From the NCBI RefSeq assembly GCF_020616515.1, contig NZ_CP085135.1, positions 2,728,001-2,792,000 of the forward strand: a stretch of DNA of 64,000 bases. Reading direction: 5' to 3'. Shown here piece after piece: positions 57,478 through 64,000 of this stretch. This DNA is from Mesorhizobium sp. PAMC28654 (GTDB lineage: Bacteria > Pseudomonadota > Alphaproteobacteria > Rhizobiales > Rhizobiaceae). Below the pieces are notes generated by a model, which was given only the letters and a program-made list of their open reading frames with translations, was not told where the DNA came from and made no database searches. Numbering within the stretch: the stretch's first letter is position 1; every line of letters begins with the position of its first letter. A program made the position numbers and the translations under genes.

Positions 57478-57587
57478 AGTGTCCTCCATGAGCCAGTAGG
57501 AGTAACCTACCACATCTTTGCGCCGGAAATGGGGAAGACCCCTGGCGCGGCCTTCCCCGCGTGGCTGGTTCGGACTATAGCGCAGCC

Positions 57588-57938
57588 ATGTCTCAGATTA
57601 TTTACAAGATAACTCCCGAAGCACTGTGGCGTGATGCGGAAGCAAATGGCCGCTTTACCGGCGCACCGATCGACGTGGCGGATGGATTCATCCATTTCTC
57701 CACAGCGGAGCAGGTCAAGGAAACAGCGGCAAAGCACTTCACCGGTCAGACCGGTCTGCTATTGGTTGCCATTGACGGCGCCAGCCTTGGCGATCCGCTG
57801 AAATACGAGGTCTCGCGCGGCGGTGCCTTGTTCCCGCATCTCTATGGTCCGCTCGACGTCAAGACCGTGCTGTGGGTCCGACCATTGCCGCTGGGCGCCG
57901 ACGGCGCCCACCAGTTTCCGGCGCTGGAGGCCAGATGA
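57588..57938 (+). CDS. DUF952 family protein
   Basis: A 116-residue soluble protein of the DUF952 family. It has IIYKITPEALWRDAEANGRF, ADGFIHFSTAEQVKETAAKH and FPHLYGPLDVKTVLWVRPL, a common alphaproteobacterial pattern, and no established function. The stop overlaps the pyrD start as ATGA, so the two are translated together, as in many Rhizobiales. Confidence 0.9.
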   Translation: MSQIIYKITPEALWRDAEANGRFTGAPIDVADGFIHFSTAEQVKETAAKHFTGQTGLLLVAIDGASLGDPLKYEVSRGGALFPHLYGPLDVKTVLWVRPLPLGADGAHQFPALEAR

Positions 57939-59011
57939 GCGTGCTCGACCGGCTCGGCCAGAAACTGCTGTTCACATTCGATCCGGAAACCGCGCATGGC
58001 ATGTCGATCGCAGCGTTGCGATGCGGCCTGCCGGTCGGCGCGCGGACAGTGCGCGATGCCCGACTGAAGATGACGGTCTGCGGCATCGATTTTCCCAATC
58101 CGCTCGGCATGGCCGCCGGCTACGACAAGAACGCCGAAGTGCCCGACGCCCTGCTTGGCCTTGGCTTCGGCTTCGCCGAGGTAGGCACTATCACGCCACT
58201 GCCGCAGGCCGGCAACCCGAAGCCGCGCATTTTCCGGCTGACGGCGGATGAGGCGGTGATCAACCGCCTGGGCTTCAACAATGAAGGCCATGCGGCCGCT
58301 GAAAAGCGTCTCGCTGCCCGCAAGGGGCGTAGCGGCATCGTTGGCGTCAACATCGGCGCCAACAAGGACAGCACTGATCGCATCGGCGACTATGAACGCG
58401 GCGTCGCCAGGTTCGCGCAATATGCCACCTACCTGACGGTCAACATCTCTTCGCCCAACACGCCGGGCCTGCGCAACATGCAGGCGCGCGAGCAGCTTGA
58501 CGAACTCCTGTCGCGTGTCATGGCCGCGCGCGCGGCTGCGTCGACGCAGCCACCGATCTTCCTCAAGATCGCGCCGGACCTGGTCGAGGCGGAACTGGAA
58601 GATATTGCCGCCGAGGTCACTGAAAAGCGGATCGACGGCGTCATCGTCTCCAACACAACCATTGCGCGGCCATCGCTGCGCAGCGGCGATGTTGCGCGCG
58701 AGACCGGCGGGCTTTCAGGAAAGCCGCTCTTCGAACGCTCGACGATCGTGCTCGCAAGGATGCGGAAGCTGCTTGGCCCGGAGCGTGCCATCATCGGCGT
58801 CGGCGGCGTCGATTCCACCGAGACGGCGCTGGAAAAAATCCGCGCCGGCGCCGATCTCGTCCAGCTCTACACCAGCATGATCTATGCCGGACCGGCGCTG
58901 CCGGGTCGCATTGTCGCCGGAATGGCTGGCTTCGCGGACAAGCAGCCGCTCAAGTCGCTGCGGGAATTGCGCGATGCCAGCCTCGACAAATGGGCGTCCA
59001 AGCCGCTTTAA
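57935..59011 (+). CDS. pyrD: Dihydroorotate dehydrogenase (quinone), class 2
   Basis: A 358-residue membrane-associated flavoenzyme of pyrimidine synthesis that passes electrons to quinone. The N-terminal amphipathic helix region (LDRLGQKLLFTFDPETAHG), the FMN-binding NPLGMAAGYDKN, the catalytic serine in LTVNISSPNTPGLRN and VGGVDSTETALEKIRAGADL identify class 2. ATG at 57935 overlaps the DUF952 stop. It converges on the MATE gene with a 4-nt gap. Confidence 0.97.
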   Translation: MSVLDRLGQKLLFTFDPETAHGMSIAALRCGLPVGARTVRDARLKMTVCGIDFPNPLGMAAGYDKNAEVPDALLGLGFGFAEVGTITPLPQAGNPKPRIFRLTADEAVINRLGFNNEGHAAAEKRLAARKGRSGIVGVNIGANKDSTDRIGDYERGVARFAQYATYLTVNISSPNTPGLRNMQAREQLDELLSRVMAARAAASTQPPIFLKIAPDLVEAELEDIAAEVTEKRIDGVIVSNTTIARPSLRSGDVARETGGLSGKPLFERSTIVLARMRKLLGPERAIIGVGGVDSTETALEKIRAGADLVQLYTSMIYAGPALPGRIVAGMAGFADKQPLKSLRELRDASLDKWASKPL

Positions 59012-59015
59012 AGTG

Positions 59016-60422
59016 CTAGAATGCCGTACGTACCCGTAGCCGTAAAATGGCAAGCAGGCTGAAGCCGCGCGCCAGCAGGAAGATGTGCAACGCCGCCCAC
59101 AGGCCGTTATTGCCGAAGGCGGGCGCCAGCGTCAGCAGCGCGGCCACGAACACCAGGAACGACAGCAGCATCATGTTGCGCATGTCACGTGACCAGGTCG
59201 CACCGATGAAGACCCCATCCATCTGGAACGCCAGCACGCCGCTCAGCGCGGTAAATGCCGCCCAGGGCATGTAGATATCGGCGACGGCGCGGACGTCTTG
59301 CGAGGTCGTGACGACCGCAACCAGATCAGCGCCGCCCAGCAGCAGCACCAGGGTCGCGGCTCCAGCCAGCCCGAAACCCCAGAACAGGGTCAGCCGTACC
59401 GCCCGCCGGAAAGGCTGCTCGGCGCGCGCGCCGACGGCACGGCCCGCCAATTGTTCGGCCGCGGTGGCGAAACCATCAAGGAAATAGCCGGCGACAAGGA
59501 AGAAGTTCATCAGCACTGCGTTGGCGGCCAAAGTCACCGTACCGAACTGCGCGCCCTGGCGCGTGAACAGGGCGAAAGCAGCAAGCAGCGAGAACGAGCG
59601 GATCATGATGTCGCGATTGAGTGACAGCATGCGCAGGAAGGCTGACATGTCGAGCAGGCGATGGCGGGGCAATCGGGGTGCTGCCCGGAAGCGCCTGACG
59701 ACGATGGCCAGCCCAAGCAGCATGGCGAGGAATTCGCCAGTGACGGTTGCCCAGGCGACGCCCGCGACACCCCAGCCAAGCTTCAGGCCGAGCAGGAAGC
59801 ACAGCGCGATGTTGATGCTGTTCAGCACCAGTTGCAGCATCAGCCCGAGCCCGCCCTCGCCGCGCCCCAGCACATAACCGAGGATGGCGTAGTTGATCAG
59901 CGAGAAGGGTGCCGCAAGCAGCCTGATGCGGATGTAGACGCCCATCGCCTCGCTGACGCGCGGCCCGGCATCCATGAACCACTGGCCGCCCTGGGCGACC
60001 AGAGGCGAAAGCGCCGCAAGCACGATGCCGGCGACGACCGCGATCAGCACCGCGCGCCAGAACACCGCCTGCTCCTCCAGCGCATCACCGCGCCCGAAAG
60101 CCTGGGCGACAAGGCCGGTGGTGCCGGAACGCAGGAAATTGAAGGAGGTGAAGACGACATCGAAGATCAGCGCGCCTGCCGCGAGGCCGCCCAGAAGAGC
60201 CGCATCGCCGAACTGACCGACGACGGCAGTGCCGACAAGGCCAAGCAGCGGTGTCGTCAGATAGGCAAGCGTCATCGGCACGGCAATGGCAAGCACGGAG
60301 CGATTGGTGACGACAAAAGATCTGGCGTCGGCTGGGGATGCACCCTTGTCCAAGGATTGCTGCCTTGCTGATTGCGGCTTGATCGAGCGCCCGATGTGCC
60401 CCACTTTCTGTCCGCTGCGCAA
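59016..60422 (-). CDS. MATE-family efflux transporter (DinF-like)
   Basis: A 468-residue multidrug/toxin extrusion protein with 12 spans. It has TTPLLGLVGTAVVGQFG, SGTTGLVAQAFGRGDALEEQ and, in the second half, FFLVAGYFLDGFATAAEQL plus AGRAVGARAE, which places it in the DinF branch. The start is uncertain: TTG at 60422 is shown, GTG at 60404 is close; both give a polar N-terminus before the first span. It may be a detoxification pump; the substrate is unknown. Confidence 0.87.
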   Translation of the reverse strand: MRSGQKVGHIGRSIKPQSARQQSLDKGASPADARSFVVTNRSVLAIAVPMTLAYLTTPLLGLVGTAVVGQFGDAALLGGLAAGALIFDVVFTSFNFLRSGTTGLVAQAFGRGDALEEQAVFWRAVLIAVVAGIVLAALSPLVAQGGQWFMDAGPRVSEAMGVYIRIRLLAAPFSLINYAILGYVLGRGEGGLGLMLQLVLNSINIALCFLLGLKLGWGVAGVAWATVTGEFLAMLLGLAIVVRRFRAAPRLPRHRLLDMSAFLRMLSLNRDIMIRSFSLLAAFALFTRQGAQFGTVTLAANAVLMNFFLVAGYFLDGFATAAEQLAGRAVGARAEQPFRRAVRLTLFWGFGLAGAATLVLLLGGADLVAVVTTSQDVRAVADIYMPWAAFTALSGVLAFQMDGVFIGATWSRDMRNMMLLSFLVFVAALLTLAPAFGNNGLWAALHIFLLARGFSLLAILRLRVRTAF

Positions 60423-60483
60423 TTACTCTTCGCGTAACGGCCAATAGAATTCCTCGCCTGGCGCGAGCCCGCCGGACACCCCC

Positions 60484-61389
60484 ATGCCCCTGCAAATCGT
60501 TCATCATCCCGACTATGACGCCGGTTTCGCCGTCAATCATCGTTTTCCGATGAGCAAATACCCATTGCTGATGGAAGCCTTGAGCCAACGCGGCCTGGCA
60601 CAGCCCGACGCACTCAACACGCCTGAGCCCGCGCCGGCATCATGGCTGAAGCTTGCCCATGCCGCTGACTATGTCGAGCAGGTGCTTGCCTGCGAAGTGC
60701 CGGCGAAAATCGAGCGCGAGATCGGCTTTCCGGTAAGCCCGCGCGTTTCGCTCAGAGCGCAGCTCGCCACCAGCGGAACGATCCTGGCATCGCGGCTGGC
60801 GCTGCAACACGGCATCGCCTGCAACACCGCCGGCGGCAGTCACCACGCGCGGCATGCACAAGGTGCGGGCTTCTGCACCTTCAACGATGTTGCCGTCGCC
60901 TCGCTGGTGCTGCTCGCTGAAGGCGCGGCCGCCAACATCCTGGTCGTCGATCTCGACGTGCATCAGGGCGACGGCACGGCCGACATCCTGCGGGACAATC
61001 CGCGCGTGTTCACCTTTTCCATGCATGGCGACCGCAACTATCCGGTACGCAAGATCGATTCCGACCTCGACATTGCACTCCCCGACGGCACCGGCGATGC
61101 CGCCTATATCGAGCGGCTCATCGGCATTCTGCCTTACCTGTCAGACATGGCTCGTTGGGACATCGTCTTCTACAATGCTGGGGTCGACGTCCATGCCGAC
61201 GACCGGCTTGGCCGGCTGTCCCTCACGAATGACGGCTTGCGCGCCCGCGACGAATCGGTGATCCGCCACTTTCGCGCGCAGGGCATTCCCGTCTGCGGTG
61301 TCATCGGCGGGGGCTATTCCACGGACGTGCCCGCGCTCGCCGTGCGCCATGCCATCCTCTTCGAGGTGGCAGCCAGCTACGCCCGATAA
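60484..61389 (+). CDS. Histone deacetylase-family hydrolase
   Basis: A 301-residue zinc hydrolase of the arginase/deacetylase fold, close to the class IV (HDAC11-like) branch. The active-site histidine pair is in GGSHHARHAQGAGFC, and the zinc ligands are in VVDLDVHQGDGTAD and YNAGVDVHADDRLG. The C-terminal GGGYSTD holds the usual catalytic Tyr. Bacterial members deacetylate polyamines or acetylated small molecules; the substrate here is unknown. It is divergent from the MATE gene and stops next to a palindromic repeat. Confidence 0.92.
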   Translation: MPLQIVHHPDYDAGFAVNHRFPMSKYPLLMEALSQRGLAQPDALNTPEPAPASWLKLAHAADYVEQVLACEVPAKIEREIGFPVSPRVSLRAQLATSGTILASRLALQHGIACNTAGGSHHARHAQGAGFCTFNDVAVASLVLLAEGAAANILVVDLDVHQGDGTADILRDNPRVFTFSMHGDRNYPVRKIDSDLDIALPDGTGDAAYIERLIGILPYLSDMARWDIVFYNAGVDVHADDRLGRLSLTNDGLRARDESVIRHFRAQGIPVCGVIGGGYSTDVPALAVRHAILFEVAASYAR

Positions 61390-61399
61390 TCCTGTTCAG

Positions 61400-61448
61400 G
61401 CATGATCTTGTCCGAAAACCGGTTCCCACTTTTCGGGATCATGCTCTA
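61400..61448. repeat. Palindromic repeat, copy E
   Basis: GCATGATC...CCGAAAACCGG...CACTTTTCGGGATCATGC then TCTA; nearly identical to copy B at 21957. It lies 11 nt after the deacetylase stop, and its right end contains the complement of the stop codon of the minus-strand gene at 61446. Confidence 0.85.
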
Positions 61449-61709
61449 CTTCCGGTAGTTAGCGACCCTGAGCAGGATGAAGGCCGGGATGACGATCGCG
61501 GCACCAAGCAGGATATAGCCGAGGAAGCGATAGACGGCGTTGAAGCCAAGATTCCAGAGGTCGATGACGAACTTCTGGATGCCATTGACCACATCCATCG
61601 GCGACCAACCGAACGCGTTCATGACAAGGCCGACGAGGAACGACACCACAAGCAGCTTCAGGACCACCCTGAACGGCGAGTCGCCGAGAAAGCGCGTCAA
61701 TGCGGACAA
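61446..61709 (-). CDS. DUF6460-like small membrane protein
   Basis: An 87-residue protein. The charged N-terminus LTRFLGDSPFRVVLKLLVVS leads into a first span, an amphipathic middle region (DVVNGIQKFVIDLWNLGF) and a second span (LLGAAIVIPAFILLRVANY). It resembles short rhizobial proteins annotated DUF6460. The TTG start at 61709 is chosen because GGAGAG lies about 9 nt upstream; the open frame reaches 61823. The stop codon lies within the repeat. Confidence 0.7.
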   Translation of the reverse strand: MSALTRFLGDSPFRVVLKLLVVSFLVGLVMNAFGWSPMDVVNGIQKFVIDLWNLGFNAVYRFLGYILLGAAIVIPAFILLRVANYRK

Positions 61710-62060
61710 GGGCTGTCTCTCCAGATTCGGGTGTCCCGGATTCGGAACACGGGTGCAGAAATACGCACTTGGTTCCCCGGCTTCAAGCCATGCCCGCGAG
61801 TTTGCGGTTTCAGGCCGGGACAAGGCCGCCAGGAAGGCAGCGCGCCGACCTGCGTTTCCAATCGGCGTCCCTCAGCCTTGACACTCATGTTGCAGTGCAG
61901 CAAACTTAGGTCATCGTGGGCAGCCTGTTGAGATCAACCAGCCAGCTTCATTCGTATGGCCCGGAGATTGAGGGCTTATGCAGTTTCGCCGCCGCAGCAC
62001 AGGCGCTTCCGCCGGGATTGCCGCGCAAATGCCCTCAAACATAGCGGATGGACGATTGGA
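61710..62060. other. Intergenic region between the DUF6460-like and acyltransferase genes
   Basis: This 351-nt stretch has no supported gene. TTGACA at 61878-61883 could be a -35 for the acyltransferase, but no convincing -10 follows. A TTGC-N6-GCAA inverted repeat overlaps it. TTGAGATCAA at 61928 is not spaced like an FNR site. Confidence 0.4.
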
Positions 62061-63953
62061 ATGAACTACAGGCGTGACATCGATGGCCTGAGGGCGGTTG
62101 CGGTGCTTCCGGTCGTGCTCTTTCACTTCGGAGTTTCCGCCATTCCCGGCGGCTTCACCGGCGTCGACATTTTCTTCGTCATATCCGGTTACCTGATCAC
62201 TGGCAGCCTGCTGGATGACCTCGATCGCGGTCAGTTCTCGATCGCACGGTTCTACTGGCGCCGGGCGCGGCGTATCCTGCCGGCCCTGGTCTTCGTCATT
62301 CTCCTCAGTTGCATCGCGGCCTGGTTCATCCTGCTGCCGTCGGACCTGCACGAATTCAGCCTGAGCGTCATCGCGGCGTCCACCTTCTGGTCGAATATCT
62401 ATTTCTGGAAAACGACCAACTACTTCTCGATCGATGCCGAACTGCGACCGCTGCTGCACACATGGTCGCTCTCCGTGGAGGAGCAGTATTACATCTTCGC
62501 CCCGATCCTGATGTTCCTGATCTACCGCTATCTGGGCAAGCGCTGGCTGCTCGTGCTCGTGCCGATCATCATCGGCAGCTTCGCGCTGGCAATCATGGCG
62601 ACCTCATTGGCGCCGACAGCCGGCTTCTACCTCTTGCCGACACGCATGTGGGAACTCATGCTGGGCGCGGTGCTCATGCTGAGACGCCCGCCCGCCATTG
62701 GAAACCGGCTCTCGATGGAGCTTCTGGGACTGGCCGGCTTCGGCCTGATTGCCTACGGGTTCCTGACGATCTCGGAGAACGATCCGTTTCCGGGCTACAA
62801 CGCCTTGTTTCCCTGCATCGGTACGGCCCTGCTGATCTATGTCGGCCAGACTCCACCGACCGCTGACAGGCCGGCGACGATCGCCACGCGAATTCTCCGG
62901 TTCAGCCCGTTCGTCTGGATCGGCCTGATCTCATACTCGCTGTATCTCGTTCACTGGCCGATCAACTCGTTTGTCCATTATCTCTCGCTTCAGAACATCG
63001 GCGTGCCGACGGTCATCGCCATGATGATCGGCAGCCTTGCCCTCGCGACATTCTCCTGGAAATTCGTCGAGCAACCTTTCCGGCAGAAACGGCCGTTTAC
63101 AGCACCGTTGCCGATCTTCGCCTTTTCAAGCGCGGCGATTGCAGTGCTGTGTGCCTGTGGCCTCGCCGGCGCGCTCGCCAACGGGTTTCCGCACCGGTTT
63201 CCGGACTTCTCAACGCAGAAGGTCCAAGTCGGCGACTGGCGCAACGGCGTCTGTTTCAACGAGGGCTCGAGCCCGATAGAAACCTGGAACCTCGGGGATT
63301 GCACGCGCACACACGGCTTTGCCACCACCGTCATGCTGTGGGGGGATTCGTTTGCCGCGCACTACGTTTCGGGGCTCGAAGCCAACATCGACAAGATCCA
63401 GGCCAACGTTGTCCAATACACCTACGCCGGCTGCCCGCCGGACCTCTCGTATTTTTCCTACGCACGCCCCAGCTGCAGCCGTTTCAACAAGCGGGCCCTG
63501 ACCGTCATTCGAGATGCCGGAATCCAGTCGGTCATACTGAGCGGTCGCTGGACCGACTACGAGACCCGAGGGTTCGGCGGGCTTCAGCAAACGATCGCCA
63601 CGCTCCACGGTTTGGGCGTGCGCGTGTATGTCATCGGCCAATCACCGGAATTCATCGCCGACGTCCAGAAAATCGCGTTCTTCGCCAAGCGGGCGCATGC
63701 CGGCAATTCGGAATGGCCCATGGCCATGGATCCCAGGATCAATGAAAAGGTGCAACCCTTCACCAAAGGGGCCACCTTCATCGATCCGCTGACATCACTG
63801 TGCGACGCAAAAGGCTGCTCCTATGCCGATGCCGACACCGGTCAGTTCCTCTATTTCGACTATGGCCACTTCTCGACGGCTGGAGCCATCCTGGCTGTTT
63901 CAAAATACTGGCCGAGCTTTGCCGCCAGCGCCGAGGTTGCGAAGGCGAAGTGA
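62061..63953 (+). CDS. OafA/YrhL-type acyltransferase with SGNH domain
   Basis: A 630-residue inner-membrane protein. The N-terminal acyltransferase-3 domain (about 10 spans) starts RRDIDGLRAVAVLPVVLFHF and has FTGVDIFFVISGYLI and LLHTWSLSVEEQYYIF. The C-terminal periplasmic SGNH domain has the serine in LWGDSFAAHY and the D-X-X-H in FDYGHFSTAG. It transfers acyl (often acetyl) groups to surface glycans. ATG at 62061 begins directly before the family N-terminus. It may act on the polysaccharide made at 4.8-14.2 kb, but that is inference. Confidence 0.93.
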   Translation: MNYRRDIDGLRAVAVLPVVLFHFGVSAIPGGFTGVDIFFVISGYLITGSLLDDLDRGQFSIARFYWRRARRILPALVFVILLSCIAAWFILLPSDLHEFSLSVIAASTFWSNIYFWKTTNYFSIDAELRPLLHTWSLSVEEQYYIFAPILMFLIYRYLGKRWLLVLVPIIIGSFALAIMATSLAPTAGFYLLPTRMWELMLGAVLMLRRPPAIGNRLSMELLGLAGFGLIAYGFLTISENDPFPGYNALFPCIGTALLIYVGQTPPTADRPATIATRILRFSPFVWIGLISYSLYLVHWPINSFVHYLSLQNIGVPTVIAMMIGSLALATFSWKFVEQPFRQKRPFTAPLPIFAFSSAAIAVLCACGLAGALANGFPHRFPDFSTQKVQVGDWRNGVCFNEGSSPIETWNLGDCTRTHGFATTVMLWGDSFAAHYVSGLEANIDKIQANVVQYTYAGCPPDLSYFSYARPSCSRFNKRALTVIRDAGIQSVILSGRWTDYETRGFGGLQQTIATLHGLGVRVYVIGQSPEFIADVQKIAFFAKRAHAGNSEWPMAMDPRINEKVQPFTKGATFIDPLTSLCDAKGCSYADADTGQFLYFDYGHFSTAGAILAVSKYWPSFAASAEVAKAK

Positions 63954-64000
63954 AACAGACAAACAACGGGAGAGAGGCGACGCGCGTCGCCCCCGAAACT

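Noticed and set aside
61928..61937. TTGAGATCAA as an FNR/FixK site
   Set aside because: Half-sites are not separated by the required 4 nt, unlike the site upstream of hemA.

Overview
The window looks like chromosomal backbone of a rhizobial alphaproteobacterium, most likely Mesorhizobium or a close relative. This rests on the high GC content, an ALAS-type hemA, a rhizobial-type L-rhamnose ABC/kinase locus (rhaDI divergent from rhaRSTPQ-rhaM-K), the hisD-UPF0262-phosphatase-infA-maf-yacG neighbourhood, and several families of short palindromic intergenic repeats typical of Rhizobiales. No integrase, transposase, phage module or CRISPR array is visible. Two tRNA genes are present: Thr(GGU), minus strand, and Phe(GAA), plus strand.

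Layout. 0-4.6 kb: the 3' end of edd, a secreted von Willebrand A protein, a GlxA-type AraC regulator and folD. 4.8-14.2 kb: a surface-polysaccharide locus with a chain-length protein lacking a kinase domain, a flippase, four glycosyltransferase-type proteins and an ExoQ/O-antigen-ligase protein, mostly in overlapping coupled units. 14.3-19.1 kb: proC, then a COG4091-type SAF-domain dehydrogenase divergent from a complete galactitol-family PTS permease (IIC-IIA-IIB). 19.1-26.3 kb: a gene-poor stretch with a hydrolase remnant and a 39-residue membrane peptide, then tRNA-Thr, murA, DUF2948, hisD, UPF0262, a low-molecular-weight phosphatase, infA, maf, yacG and tRNA-Phe. 26.4-30.8 kb: a possible acetyltransferase-like protein, DUF763, a small membrane protein and ggt. 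31-42 kb: the full L-rhamnose import and catabolism locus. 42-47.8 kb: dadA, galE, hemA behind an FNR/FixK box, an aminotransferase and mscL. 48-57 kb: a solute-symporter/hybrid histidine kinase, a TetR/O-methyltransferase pair, an MFS transporter, and two frameshifted genes (an FAD-linked oxidase and a LuxR-type response regulator). 57-64 kb: a periplasmic coiled-coil protein, DUF952-pyrD, a MATE transporter, a histone-deacetylase-family protein, a DUF6460-like protein and an acyltransferase/SGNH protein.

How the parts work together. In the rhamnose locus RhaS/T/P/Q import the sugar, RhaM equilibrates the anomers, and RhaI, RhaK and RhaD convert it to dihydroxyacetone phosphate and lactaldehyde. 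RhaR probably acts through three copies of a 16-bp element in the rhaD-rhaR gap. The PTS permease is probably paired with the divergent dehydrogenase, but the substrate is unknown. The symporter-kinase and the frameshifted LuxR regulator resemble the CrbS/CrbR (MxtR/ErdR) acetate-switch pair. The points most worth checking are the two frameshifts, both at AAA runs within 1.8 kb, the PTS/COG4091 unit, the rha operator set, and a palindromic repeat whose ends supply the stop codons of neighbouring genes.
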